The position numbers were made by a program, and so were the translations under genes. The notes beneath the pieces were generated by a model. The model was given only the letters and a program-made list of their open reading frames with translations, did not search any database and was not told where the DNA came from. A DNA stretch of 64,000 nt, from the NCBI GenBank assembly GCA_037833965.1, contig AP031358.1, positions 10,114,001-10,178,000 of the forward strand. Direction: 5' to 3'. Below, one piece after another: positions 25,561-36,081 of this stretch (positions within the stretch are counted from its first letter, which is position 1; each line of letters starts with the position of its first letter). The DNA comes from Marchantia polymorpha subsp. ruderalis. Its lineage: Eukaryota; Streptophyta; Marchantiopsida; Marchantiales; Marchantiaceae.

Positions 25561-27081
25561 GGGACGGGACGTTAGTAGTGGCTCCATTCTGTGGGGGCAG
25601 GTGGCATCTGCGGCGCGTTTAAAACAAGCATTCGAAAAGCGTCGACGCTGCGATCCGACGGCCCAGATGGAGAGAATCTCGCCAGCAGCCTTTTTCCGCC
25701 GAGCGCTCCAAGGGCGCCTCGCTGGTGTCGTCGTGGAGAGAGGAGAGCGTGAGCCCGCGGGGGCGTCGGGGGCTGGTGTACGAGGGCCGCAGCCCGGCAG
25801 CGCGCGGGGTGGACGAACTCGATGGAGCCCGAACAGAGATCTGTGGCATCAGGCCATGACCGGCGTTGAGTTCAGATCCCACCGGATTGGAAGCCACTCC
25901 CGAGCTCCGCCTTCAGCGCATCGCAGTAAGGTGGTGGCGAGCTCTGACAAGTGATCGTTCAGCGAATGGGAAAGTGAACCATAATTTACCGGACGCAGAA
26001 CGTCCAACCGAGCCCGGCCAAGATGCAATCATGCTCAGACATCCGGCGGGAGTGAGAAGAGAATGCGCCAGTTGTAGCCGAGGTTTGGAGAGAGAGCCGG
26101 AGAGATTTGCGAAGCTAGCGTGGGCTCTGGAGACTGGCCGAGGAGGGTCAGACGAAGATGGAGGTCGTTCTTGCTGCTGCTTGTTGGCGGTACTGGTTTG
26201 GGGTCATGATTGAGCCCGTCCGGCAGCACAAGCTCCGCACATCGCAACGGTGCCTGGCTGGCGCGAGCGCAGGCTGGCTGACGGGCTGTCCCGCTGGCCG
26301 GTCGAGGCGCCCCAACGTCTCTTTTTGGCAGACTTGACGTCCACCCAAATCCGTCGAGACAGCTGACCACAGGGGCCGGGGGAGCGGGGAAATAGGCAGA
26401 ACTGAAAAGCTCCCGGGGCAACAGCTCAGCACTCGCGCTTCTTACTCTTCCTGTTGCTGCTGCCCGGACTCTATAAGCTCGCATCCTAGGCCTCCGCCAG
26501 GGCAGCATTCGGTACGAACATCCCTCGCCTCCCGCCCCGATCCGAGACTGCCGGTCCGTGGGGAGCTTAACAGATTCATTGCTCAACCTCGCAGCTCATT
26601 TCCCTTGTGCTCCGCCTGCCGATTGTGACAGAAACTATCCATCTGCCAGCGCTACCGAAGCGGACGAAGTGTAGTCTTGAGTACAAGTGTGTTCAGTGTC
26701 AGTCCAGGCGGTCGGTCGGTCGGTCAATCACGAGCAAGTGCTCGCTCGGGCTTGGCTTTCTTGCATTGGCGGAAGGTCCGGTGTGGATTCGTCGTTCAAG
26801 CTGTACGAGGAGAGTGGCCGTCGAGTCCGGTGTTGCAACGGTTTTTAATTAATCAATTCGAAGCGGCTCGCGAATTCGGGCCCTTCCTCTCAGGAGCGTG
26901 CGTGCGGTTAATCGACTACGTCGGATGTATTTATTGGATGGTTTAGCAATGACGACAGTGCAGGGCTATCAGTGGTGCGCAGGAGCTTAATTTCCCCGGC
27001 CTGAATTACTACCATCCTGGGTCTCTAGGAGTTTCTGTGTTCAATAATCCCCTCCGCGCGGAAGCATAAATTTCGATCAAA
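25560..27081 (+). promoter_or_regulatory. GC-rich upstream and probable leader region of the OSCA-like gene
   Basis: A GC-rich stretch directly precedes the start codon at 27082. It has a (GGTC)4 run near 26709-26725 and several short upstream ORFs, one 13 codons long at 26949-26990. Long GC-rich leaders with upstream ORFs are common in bryophyte and other plant genes. The transcription start cannot be placed. ORFs here, including 183 codons antisense at 26035-26586, show no family features and look like products of base composition. Confidence 0.45.
26949..26990 (+). promoter_or_regulatory. Possible short upstream ORF (13 codons)
   Basis: An ATG at 26949 opens a 13-codon frame (MTTVQGYQWCAGA) ending in TAA at 26988-26990, 91 bases before the main start codon. 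If the leader includes it, it could damp translation of the channel. Conservation is unknown. Confidence 0.3.
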
Positions 27082-30000
27082 ATGGTGGCCGCATCGTCGT
27101 TTATCACTTCACTGTTGACCTCACTCCTGGTCTTCATCGTACTAGTTTTGGTGTTCGCATGGCTTTCGCGAAGGGCAAGCAACAAATATGTGTATTATCC
27201 AGCATTGCTAGTTAAAGGCAGGCCCATCCCTGATCCCACTCAAACCCGCAGTCCATGGGCTTGGATGAAAGAAGCATGGCAGGCCACCGAAGATGAAATT
27301 GTTGAGGTGGCTGGTCTCGATGCTGCCATCTACATCAACCTCTTTACGACAGGTAATATCGACGTTTTGAACTCTCTTTCCTTTACACGCACCTCACCTC
27401 CAACAGCTTTGTTGTCAGCTGCATTTCTTGTGAGTGGTTCTTTGGTCTTCCTGGTCTGTCATCAAGAGTTCCACTGGAAGGAATAGGCCTCAGCTGGTTT
27501 TCTGTGGAACGTCTTGCTGCCTGTACAATTCTTTTTTACACTTTCATCCCATTACCACCCAAGTACTGTAATGAAAGAATCAAAATCGTGAATGAGTTTC
27601 CGAATAGAGTTCTGTCCGGAACGCTTATCTGCTTGCAATATTACTTTTTATATTCCGCCCATTACCTCCGTAATACGCATATCGGAGATCAATTATAAGT
27701 AGTTCTTGCGAACAGAGAAGTCTCTAATAAACGCAGCAGGTTGTTTATTCGAGGACTTTGCACGTACTCGTCGCTCCGCACAGCCTGAATCGGGCGTCAA
27801 CCCGTACATTGTGTTTGTATTCGAGTTACAGTGGGCATGTTTCTGCTATGTTTGTGGGTTGTCTAATGCGCACTGTCATAGTTTGACATTACTTCACCAA
27901 TAGACGACCGTTAGTTTTCATGTTCATCAGTCTGTTTTTCTCAATGCCTGTACAGTAGATCCTACATTTATTCTTTCTCGAACTCGATCTTTTGATGCAG
28001 CTCTCAAGATCATTTTTTGGACGAGTTGCTTCTGTCTTCCAATCTTAATTCCCCTGGCCGTTACCGATAAAAACAACAAACTCCAAGAACAAGATCCTAC
28101 GAAGTCCGCCAATTTCACCGGTTTGGATGACATCGCCATGGGAAATATCCAGGTACGGCTCTAATTTTCAGTCTTGTATAAGTCAAGTTTCAGCTTGCGG
28201 TCGATGTTCGAGCGCGGACGAAGAGCTTCTGAGATGTTTGTATGCTACCACCAGCGGTGTACATCTCGACGTGTTTGTCATTTATACGTCACATTGTTTG
28301 CATCTTTCCAGGAGAAAAGTCAACGATTGTGGGCCTTCTTAATTGGAGGATACTGGCTGTCGTTCGTCACTTACTACATTTTGCGACAGACCTACAAGCA
28401 TGTGATTGAGCTGCGTGCAAAGGATCAGTCCGACATAAGGGCTAAGCCTGAACAGTTCACTTGTCTCGTCAGAGATATACCTCCTCTATTGAAGAACGAG
28501 ACTAGGAGTGAGCAAGTCGACACATTCTTCAGACAAGTTCATCCTGACACATACGAAAAGACTTTACTCGTCACTAAGCTTGACAAGGTGACAACTGATT
28601 TCTTGTGAAGACATACAATACTTAGAATATGTTCTTGCTGGTTAAAATTATGACTTTAAATTTCTCCAAAAATTTACTGGATTGCAATTTTTTTTGAGGT
28701 TGAAAATGGAGGCGTCAAATTTTGAGTTCGTGTGCCTTTATTTTCTATTTCAAAGCGAAATTAGTCTAAAATTTATTGCCCTCTCTAAGGTTTTGTTGAA
28801 GGTGGACATTTCGCGGGACAAGTACGTGCTGCTAATTCGTTGTTTTGGATGATTTTAGGCGTCAAAATTGTGGACGGAGGTGGAGACTGCCAAGAACAAA
28901 TTAGCACATGCTGAAGCTGTTTTTGAACAATCCAAAACCAAAGAAGCCCCCGAAGGAGAGCGACCCATGCACAAGACTGGAAAGTTTGGTTTGTATGGGC
29001 CTAAAGTTGACTCTATCAATCACTGGAACGAACAGATTAAAGAGCTGACTCCAAAGTTGCAAGAAGAGCAGAAGCGTACTGTTAGTGAGGAACAGCAAGG
29101 AGCAGCTATAGTGTTTTTCAACAGCAGACGCGCTGCTGCTGAGGCAGCCCAAGAACGCCATTCCGCATTTTCGGATAGATGGGAAGTACTTCCAGCACCA
29201 GAACCCCGAGCAGTTGTTTGGGACAACATGCACGTCAGATTTTATCAGCGGTTGGTGCGAGAGAAAGTTGTATATGTGATCACATTCTTCACCATAGTCT
29301 TCTACATGATCCCAATTGCCATCATTGCCTCATTCACTACTCTGGACAACCTCACGAAGATCCTCCCATTTATCAAATCGATTGTTAATATTCCTGCTCT
29401 CAAAACCGTCATCCAAGCGTACCTGCCTCAGATTGCCCTTATCGTTTTCCTCGCTTTATTGCCAAAGCTTCTCTTGGCTCTTTCCAAGGCGGAAGGTATT
29501 ATATCACAGGATCACTTGGTTCGTGCCGCATGCGGAAAAATGTACTACTTTGTAGTCTTCAATGTGTTTCTTGGTTTCACGATCTTCGGAACGCTTTTTC
29601 AGAGTGCGGACAGTATCGACCAACTCAGGTCTTCTGGTCAGTTCAGTTTCAATTCCATCGTCGAGTTGTTTGGCGCTAGTCTTCCTCCAAATGCAACATA
29701 CTTCATCACATTCGTGGCACTCAAGTAAGAGTTTCTCAAAAGCCTATCAGTTTTAATATTCGACATAGGAACCTTCATTTTCTTGAATGGACCACTGTTT
29801 CTTCTAAGAATTTGGGTATTAGGTAGGGCATGTAGATTTCCAATATGTTTTCATTTTTCAATTGTGGCCTTATTCGATATTTCTGAAACTTTGGCCTTTG
29901 AGAAATGCTGATTCATTGAAGACTTTTTCTTCATCAGGTTTTTCATCGGTTACGGATTGGAAATTTCTCGATTGATCCCGCTCGTCGTTTTTCACCTGAA

Positions 30001-30870
30001 AAAGAGATATTTGTGCAAGACCGAGAAGGAGCTTGCAGATGCATGGAACCCAGGCTCCTTCAGCTACTTGCCATCCGTGCCTAATGATCTCTTGATCATC
30101 ACCATAACGATGGCTTACGCTGTGATCGCTCCACTAATCCTTCCATTTGCTTTCGCCTACTTCGGCATCGGGTGGTTTGTCCAGCGCAATCAGGTAGGCT
30201 GATATTTATTACGGACTTTGCTGCAATCTTGAGCTTGTAACAAGAAAGTGTTCAGAGAAATCTGTTCAGTTCAGCTTGGAGTAGAACCGTTGTCAACCTC
30301 GCGAAGTTCTTTTGTAAGCTAACACTGGCAGTGTTTTATTGTTTCTTTGAAAACGAAGGAAGAAGATGTGAAGCTTGTGTACTTAACTGGACGTCTTTTT
30401 CTGGTTTGTTTGCACAGGCTCTCAAGGTGTACATTCCCGAATTTGAAAGTGGTGGTCGGATGTGGCCTCACATTCACTCCCGTATCTTGGTCGGTTTATT
30501 TGTGTCGCAAATCACCATGCTAGGGTATTTCAGTGTGAAAAAATTCGCTTTTGTTGTGCTCCTACTTCCTCTTCCCTTCCTTACCATCCTCTTCTCCAAC
30601 ATCTGCCACAAAGTATACTACCCATCGTTCCAGGTTGTTGCCATCGAGGTTGCTAGTGAGGAGGTGAAGGAGGTACCCACACTCACTTCTGTTGTAGATG
30701 CCTTTACACCTACCTGCCTTCTGATAGCCAGTGAAGTCAACGACAATGACAAGTACGAGGATGCGAACTTCCAGGACGCTGAATCTCAACTGCCCTCTAG
30801 AACATCATCTGGTATCGCTTCACCGGCGGATCTACCAGCAGCAGCAGCCGCAGCCGGAATTGGCGTGTAA
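27082..30870 (+). CDS. OSCA/CSC1-like hyperosmolality-gated cation channel, ERD4 (OSCA3) type
   Basis: Six exons with GT-AG introns fit one 757-residue protein: 27082-27352, 28001-28152, 28312-28587, 28859-29724, 29938-30193 and 30418-30870. All phases match, and ERD4 of Arabidopsis is of similar length (about 724). The N-terminus holds a membrane segment (about residues 7-28, ending FAWLSR), then VYYP and TRSPWAWMKEA as in ERD4. Exon 2 adds a second membrane segment (CLPILIPLAVTD). Exons 3-4 encode a cytosolic domain with KPEQFTCLVRDIPP and GPKVDSI. The pore-side membrane block follows (FYMIPIAIIASFTTL, LPQIALIVFLALLPKLLL, LSKAEGI), then FFIGYGLEISRLIPL, VIAPLILPF and GRMWPHIHSRIL. The family forms plasma- or endomembrane calcium-permeable mechanosensitive/osmosensitive channels. 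The C-terminus carries an odd alanine run (residues 747-752). The start ATG has a good context (AAAATGG). Exon boundaries are inferred from splice signals and homology remembered from ERD4. Confidence 0.93.
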
Positions 30871-31740
30871 GAATATAAGCAAAATTATTGTTTAATTTTT
30901 TATACATTGAAGAATCGTCACGCTCCCAGATCCTTCAGTAACATATGCACCAAGAGTTCAGTTCGCGAGATCTTTCAGGCCTGTCGCGTTGCCCCAAGGA
31001 AGTGCTCCTCTTTGTTCCACTCTCTAGTTTTGTTGGTAATCAGCAACAACAGTTTGGCCGTTGTTCGTTGGGTTGAGAAGGAGGAAGACAAGTTACACGA
31101 CAATGCATGGCAATAGGGGACTTCAACACGTTTGGTTATACACAACTGTCAATACCCCTGCTCTGGCTTGTGAGGATGAGGCGAATGTGAAGATGGATAG
31201 AGCATGAACATATTGACAATTGAGAAGAATTAGTTAGTCACCCGCAGAAGTTGACCGTGCGGTCCACATAGTCTGGAGGTGAAATAGAGAAATAGTGGAA
31301 ACGTCCTCAATTTGTAGCAGTTTCAATATTGATGATTCTCGTTCAACATACAACGTTGGGGGATGAGGAATGAGAGAATAATTTTCATTCCTGACCTCTG
31401 TTGTACAGCTATTGATTTAATAGTGGTCAATATTGCTTTTGGGGACATGTTGTAGCGGTTAGTGTACATGTATCTGATGTAAGTGGCTGCAAGTTTAATG
31501 CTCCGTTGTCAATTTCATACAGTCAATATATACGACGTCTTTACAGCTCTTCGCTGTTTGAGAAAATATACTCACGGAAGGTCGATGGCTTCTATTGACA
31601 TTGATAGTCAATTTAATACGCTACATAATTGTATCACTGTATACAGCAAATCATGATGGCATGTTCCAAATGAGCACAAATCTCGTGGTGTGATTTTAGT
31701 GTTCCATTATCATGACAGGTAGGCACTGGAATAGTCGCAG
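30871..31740 (+). other. 3' flank/untranslated region of the OSCA-like gene
   Basis: No further coding pattern is seen. Composition falls gradually toward AT-rich. The poly(A) site cannot be placed with confidence. Confidence 0.4.
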
Positions 31741-31852
31741 TCATGTCCAAAAGATGGATGTTAGGGATGGAGCCCTTAACATCCGAGAAGCAAATTTGGC
31801 ATCGCTATTGTAGAATAAATCCGGTGGAAAAGTTCCATCATCTGACACGTGG

Positions 31853-31914
31853 GGATTTCCAAGTGTAGTAGTTGATACCCCAATTGATTTCCAAGTGTAG
31901 TAGTTGGTACCCCA
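31853..31914 (+). repeat. Two tandem copies of a 32-bp unit
   Basis: GATTTCCAAGTGTAGTAGTT followed by GATACCCCAA (31853-31882) recurs at 31885-31914 with one base changed. It sits just upstream of the LINE ORF. Confidence 0.85.
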
Positions 31915-31932
31915 AGCTTTATTTCTTTCCCA

Positions 31933-33498
31933 ATGTTGCATCTATGCTTATTTTCAGAAGTTGAAGTGATGACTCAACTCACACAATTGGCAAATGGTAA
32001 ATGTGAGGATTTGGATGGGCTTTCCATTCAACTTCTCAAGTGGGGAGGAGATGCTATTGGGCCTATACTCACAAAAGTGTTAGATGTTGCTATTCATGGA
32101 TTTCCTTCATCTTGGTCTCTACGGAAGATTGTTCCTATTTACAAATCTGGGAGCAAGGCTTTGGTGACAAACTATTGCACTATCATGGTGGGTAGTATTT
32201 TTGCCAAATTATTTGGCAAATTGGTGGAGTCAAAGTTGAGCACATGGGCTGAATCTTGTCAGAAGAGAGCGCGGTTCCAAGCTGGTTTTCGTCCTACATT
32301 CAACACTATAGACCATATCTTGATTTTACGTGTTCTATGGGAGAAATCCAAGGGTAATGGAAAAGCTTTGTTTTGTGCCTTCATTGATTTCAAGAAAGCT
32401 TTTGACACATTACCTCGTGAGCTTTTATGGCAAAGATTGCAAACCATTGGAGTACCATCAGATCTCTTAGTAGCGGTGGCTGCATTATACCACTCAGTTC
32501 GGGCCAAGATCAACACTTCTCAAACCGAAGAGATTATCAGCACCATTGGAGTTATTCAAGGTTGTCCTTTCTCTCCCACTCTCTTTGGAGTTTTCATAGA
32601 TGATATAGAAAGGTGGTTGGAGTATTGTGATAGCGAAGGTGTTAAACTTGGAGACTTTGTCATCAAAGCTCTTTTGTATGCAGATGATGTCATATTACTA
32701 GCACGTGATGCCACTAGTTTACAGAAACACCTTGACACTTTGGCTAGCTTTTGTACTCAAAATCAGATGGAAGTCAATTTGGAGAAGTCCAAAGTCATTC
32801 TTGTGGGCACTAGATCCAAGCTCTCTTTCTGTTACAAAGGATTAGAGTTGGAACAAGTGAAAAGTTACAAATATTTGGGCATTGATTTCTCATCTGATTA
32901 TAGTTGGGCACTTTGTGTGCAAAAGAGGGTAGAAGCTGGTTTCAAAGCTCTATATTCATTGCTAAATAGATGTAGAGGAGCTCATCTAGTGTCTTGGAGT
33001 CTTAGGAAATTCTTATTCAGGAGCTTAGTGTTTCCCGTTATCTTATATGGAACACAAGTGTGGGGTCCTGGTTGTAAGAAGACAGGTTGGCAGCGTTTGG
33101 AGAGGGTGCAAAAGATCTTCTTACAAGAAGAATTGGGTGTGAGTACCCAAACTTCTTATGCAATTCTTCTTGCGGAAACAGGTTGTCTACCTCTTGAGGC
33201 TGAAGCTCTCTTTTTGACTATCACTTACGTCAAAAGAGTGAGATCTCTTGATGCTTCTCGACTTCCTCTTGAAGCTTTGCGTGCCACACGTCCCAAGGGT
33301 TGGTTTGCAGATGTGGTGACTTGGTCTTTGAGGTGGAATGTGACGGAACTCGATTGGAATTTGCAACCTATTGCCCTACGCGAGCGTATTAAGGAGGAAT
33401 TTCTCAGCATTATGTGGAGTAGACGAGGCACCAAGATGCAGTTTTATCAACTTCATGTGAATCCTATGTTTATTGTGAGCAAGGATATTTACTTGTAG
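31933..33498 (+). CDS. LINE reverse transcriptase (521 residues)
   Basis: The ORF shows the ordered reverse transcriptase motifs of non-LTR elements. LANGKCEDLDGLS (about 19-31) is the linker motif, and RFQAGFRP (about 114-121) precedes the fingers. FIDFKKAFD (150-158) bears the first catalytic aspartate, IQGCPFSPTLF (208-218) is the primer-grip side block, and YADDVILLARD (249-259) is the catalytic YADD box. VNLEKSKVILVGT is the following conserved block. A thumb-like region follows (KYLGIDF, then LYGTQVWG). It would copy the element's RNA at a nicked target. No endonuclease domain is present in this copy, so the first ATG is simply the first available. The ORF is strikingly long for such a decayed neighbourhood, so the insertion is probably not old. 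The clade cannot be fixed by eye. Confidence 0.85.
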   Translation: MLHLCLFSEVEVMTQLTQLANGKCEDLDGLSIQLLKWGGDAIGPILTKVLDVAIHGFPSSWSLRKIVPIYKSGSKALVTNYCTIMVGSIFAKLFGKLVESKLSTWAESCQKRARFQAGFRPTFNTIDHILILRVLWEKSKGNGKALFCAFIDFKKAFDTLPRELLWQRLQTIGVPSDLLVAVAALYHSVRAKINTSQTEEIISTIGVIQGCPFSPTLFGVFIDDIERWLEYCDSEGVKLGDFVIKALLYADDVILLARDATSLQKHLDTLASFCTQNQMEVNLEKSKVILVGTRSKLSFCYKGLELEQVKSYKYLGIDFSSDYSWALCVQKRVEAGFKALYSLLNRCRGAHLVSWSLRKFLFRSLVFPVILYGTQVWGPGCKKTGWQRLERVQKIFLQEELGVSTQTSYAILLAETGCLPLEAEALFLTITYVKRVRSLDASRLPLEALRATRPKGWFADVVTWSLRWNVTELDWNLQPIALRERIKEEFLSIMWSRRGTKMQFYQLHVNPMFIVSKDIYL

Positions 33499-33894
33499 AG
33501 ATATCTACTTCTTTACGTCATATTATTGCTAGACATAGAACTGGATCTCATAGTCTTGGGATTGAAGAAGGGCGTTGGTTGAACATTGATAGGAGTGAAC
33601 GTATTTGTAGGCTATGTGATGGAAGAAAAGTTGAGGATGAAGAACATGTATTTCTTACTTGTACTAGGTATGTAGAGATTAGAGTGGCTCATAAAGTTGT
33701 AGTTGAGAATTTTTATTCTTTGCTTTAGCTTGAACCTTATGATTTAGGTTGTTACATTAGGGATGTTATTAGTTACCGTTCTAGTGCTTTGGACACTAGC
33801 TAGGGGGTTCTTTTGGTTCTCTCCTTGTTTGGGTTGGATATTTTGTATTGTGTTTTTTAGCCTTTTGACCCTTTGGGTCCCACGGGCTTGATCT

Positions 33895-33915
33895 ATTTAC
33901 CATTTACCATTTACC
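33895..33915 (+). repeat. Terminal (ATTTACC)3 tail of the LINE
   Basis: Three perfect 7-bp units close the LINE. They mark its likely 3' end. Confidence 0.8.
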
Positions 33916-33917
33916 AA

Positions 33918-34206
33918 TTCGCTCCCTTGTATCCGAATTTGGCAGTAAGTTACACCGAGGTAAAAACGTTGAACTGAGCTAGGTTTTTAAGGTTGACCCT
34001 AGTTTTTTATAAGAAGGGGAGAAAAACTAGGTTTGAGGAGAAAAGAAACAATTACAAAACATCTCCGAAGACTCAGTAAAAGTTTTCACTCGAGCTGGAT
34101 ATATTTCCCTCAACTCTTAATTTACCTTAGATTGATGTCTGTAACTATTGTCGTATGTTACGAAACTGATACTTACGAAAAACATACTCGTAACTGAGGT
34201 AACTTT
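33918..34206. other. Short spacer between LINE and gypsy element
   Basis: No gene is seen. Motifs such as GTTACGA and CGTAACT recur here and in the neighbouring terminal repeats, so it may be a diverged piece of the same LTR family. It ends in CTTT directly before the gypsy element's outer repeat. Confidence 0.35.
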
Positions 34207-34324
34207 TGTCGTGCGAATACATATCGCCATACACTCTACATTGCTGACATGCTACTCACATACACATATGCACACACATACACACATATAAGGCGCGAGA
34301 GAGTACACACTCAAATGTCACAAC
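34207..34324 (-). repeat. 118-bp repeat A, outer copy
   Basis: The sequence begins TGTCGTGCGAATACATATCG and ends GTCACAAC. It matches 34620-34737 with a single difference. Both copies contain CA-rich runs. They flank the left 293-bp repeat, giving an A-B-A structure. Confidence 0.9.
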
Positions 34325-34617
34325 TGAAAAGAACGGGAAAGTCCCCACTGGAATTCCCGTCGGTCAATTACCCTACTGGCAACAAACCGTCACCTTCACA
34401 AACATGAGTCAAGCCCAATCCACTCCACACTCGGAGAATCCAGGTCGACGCAAAGGGGAAAGTCACTCTACGCTTTCAACGCTTCCAGGCTCGACTCGAA
34501 GAACTAACGTTCTTCGAGCCGTCCCCGACTGTATACCCCTCGTGACCCGAACTCTAACTTCACGGCTAAATATAGTAAGTGTCTAAACTTCGTGAGCCGA
34601 CTCGTAACTACATGACA
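34325..34617 (-). repeat. 293-bp terminal repeat B, left copy (LTR or LTR part)
   Basis: It is bounded by TG...CA on the plus strand and about 97.6% identical to 46002-46294. Together with the inner 118-bp repeat it could form a 413-bp 3' LTR starting TGTGACATTTG on the minus strand, next to a purine tract. Confidence 0.8.
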
Positions 34618-34619
34618 GC

Positions 34620-34737
34620 TGTCGTGCGAATACATATCGCCATACACTCTACATCGCTGACATGCTACTCACATACACATATGCACACACATACACACAT
34701 ATAAGGCGCGAGAGAGTACACACTCAAATGTCACAAC
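34620..34737 (-). repeat. 118-bp repeat A, inner copy
   Basis: It differs from 34207-34324 at one base. Its minus-strand start (TGTGACATTTGAG) follows directly on the purine tract at about 34738-34746, so it is probably the true beginning of the 3' LTR. The right-hand 293-bp copy lacks this block. Confidence 0.85.
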
Positions 34738-34906
34738 TCGCCCCCCTAGCTGGCGGTCAGGTCCCTCTGACTCCTAGGTAGCCCTATCTACAACTACATG
34801 CTATACACCTTCGTGGATGCGCGAACCAGTAGGCCGGATGCTATGTCGCCCCATCGTTAGTCGCCTATCTGCAATTCATAACATGTGAAGATCAAGTCAT
34901 CTACCC

Positions 34907-35644
34907 CTATGAAGTACATCGAGGACAAACCCATCGTCCAGCCGGAATAACATCGATAGGCGGAGTCAGGCACAACATGTGCCATCCCCTAGAACACCTA
35001 TCACACACCAACATACGGGCCGCCTGACCAGCCGACCTACACAGCATGCACCTCAAGCCAGCACGTACTATCGCTAAGCTTGGGTCCATAGTGCCATCTA
35101 CGTTTGGGAGGTGGCATGGCGCACAATTGCGCACATGATCCTTCCAAACAACGCCGTCACGACCCTCCAACATGAGAACTCTAGAAGGTAACACCTCCCG
35201 CACCCGCAAGATTGTGCGTCCCGCCGTCACATCCAATGTCGTCGGTGCAGTCTGCTGTAGATAGACGTAGTCTCCCACATGGAATCTACGAATTGATGGT
35301 CGATAACCTCCTCCCCGAATGATTGCATACCGCAACGTATCTCTATGTTGAGCAATCGCAAGATTCTCAAACGCTGCAAGCATAACTCTCCGAAAGAGCT
35401 CTACACGTTGAGAACATACGCTCACCCACATATTCGGGTCATCAAGGTTCACCACCTCGCTAGACTCACGACGAATCGATGTTGGCAAGTCTGGATCTCG
35501 GCCGTACAATAGAAAATATGGTGAGAAGGAAGCCAAGGATGCCTGCCGACTGAACCGATATCCCATGGCCAACCACGGTAACTGGATATCCCAGTCCCCA
35601 AGATGACCTTTCTGCAAGCCATACTTGCGCAACGCCCTCTTCAC
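34907..35644 (-). CDS. Gypsy integrase C-terminal part with terminal PHD finger
   Basis: This 245-residue frame begins in the end of the integrase core (DWDIQLPWLAMGYRFSRQAS, then SPYFLLYGRDPDLP). It passes a GPY/F-like module (HVGDYVYLQQ, then LMLEGRDGVVWKDHVRNCAP). It ends in a complete C4HC3 pattern: CMLC, then CDRC, GWHMLC and WVCPRC. This is the PHD-finger signature. PHD fingers read histone H3 tails, often H3K4 methylation state. At an integrase C-terminus, where many plant gypsy elements carry a chromodomain, it could steer insertion to particular chromatin. The reader specificity cannot be told from sequence alone. Part of a fossil element. Confidence 0.85.
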   Translation of the reverse strand: MKRALRKYGLQKGHLGDWDIQLPWLAMGYRFSRQASLASFSPYFLLYGRDPDLPTSIRRESSEVVNLDDPNMWVSVCSQRVELFRRVMLAAFENLAIAQHRDTLRYAIIRGGGYRPSIRRFHVGDYVYLQQTAPTTLDVTAGRTILRVREVLPSRVLMLEGRDGVVWKDHVRNCAPCHLPNVDGTMDPSLAIVRAGLRCMLCRSAGQAARMLVCDRCSRGWHMLCLTPPIDVIPAGRWVCPRCTS

Positions 35645-35677
35645 CGTCTGTACAACACGTTCAGCTAAACCATCCGC

Positions 35678-35995
35678 CTATGGATGATCTCGCGACGTGG
35701 TCCGATGATCAATCAGTGCCTTGTCGCACAAGACCTGAAACTCACCCTGAAACTCTGTTCCCTGATCGGTCAACACCTCAGCTAGTGCACCATAGTGACT
35801 AAGCACTCTGTCAAGAAAAGCATACGCTACTCCCTCACTTGCCTTGTCAGGTAATGCCACCAACTCAATCCACTTGGAGAAATGCTCCACCATCACCAAC
35901 ACATACCGATGATGTCGTACAGTCAAAGGTAGTGGTCCAGCAAAGTCCAAACTCCAACGGTAACCCAACCCCATGATGGGTAATGGATGTAACAC
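35678..35995 (-). CDS. Gypsy integrase catalytic core part
   Basis: The frame shows WSLDFAGPLP with the first core aspartate, VEHFSKWIELVALPDK, and VLTDQGTEFQG with the second aspartate. This is the RNase H-fold integrase core (DDE type) that joins element ends to host DNA. The neighbouring segment to the left carries the rest of integrase. Part of a fossil element. Confidence 0.8.
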   Translation of the reverse strand: MLHPLPIMGLGYRWSLDFAGPLPLTVRHHRYVLVMVEHFSKWIELVALPDKASEGVAYAFLDRVLSHYGALAEVLTDQGTEFQGEFQVLCDKALIDHRTTSRDHP

Positions 35996-36081
35996 TGGTG
36001 TCGGGGCATTGAATGATGCCCTCGATCACAAACCATGCAACGTGATACCAACTGCTGTACCTGAGTATGCATACCACGCCA

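Larger units (their letters stand above)
31741..33917 (+). mobile_element. 5'-truncated LINE with a long reverse transcriptase ORF
   Basis: The element lacks the endonuclease and starts within the linker before reverse transcriptase. It holds the ORF at 31933-33498. A C-terminal zinc-knuckle trace follows (CRLCDGRKVEDEEHVFLTC, about 33606-33662), displaced by a frame change near 33500. It ends in three ATTTACC units (33895-33915), the kind of short tandem 3' tail seen in RTE-like and some other LINE clades. The left limit is uncertain; a 32-bp duplication precedes the ORF. It lies about 0.9 kb beyond the channel gene and just left of the gypsy element. Confidence 0.75.

Noticed and set aside
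25601-25954. 117-codon plus-strand ORF in the GC-rich upstream region
   Set aside because: Arg/Ala-rich composition typical of random GC-rich sequence; opposite-strand frames are equally open.
26035-26586. 183-codon minus-strand ORF upstream of the channel gene
   Set aside because: It overlaps several other open frames in GC-rich DNA, has no recognisable motif and looks like a by-product of composition.
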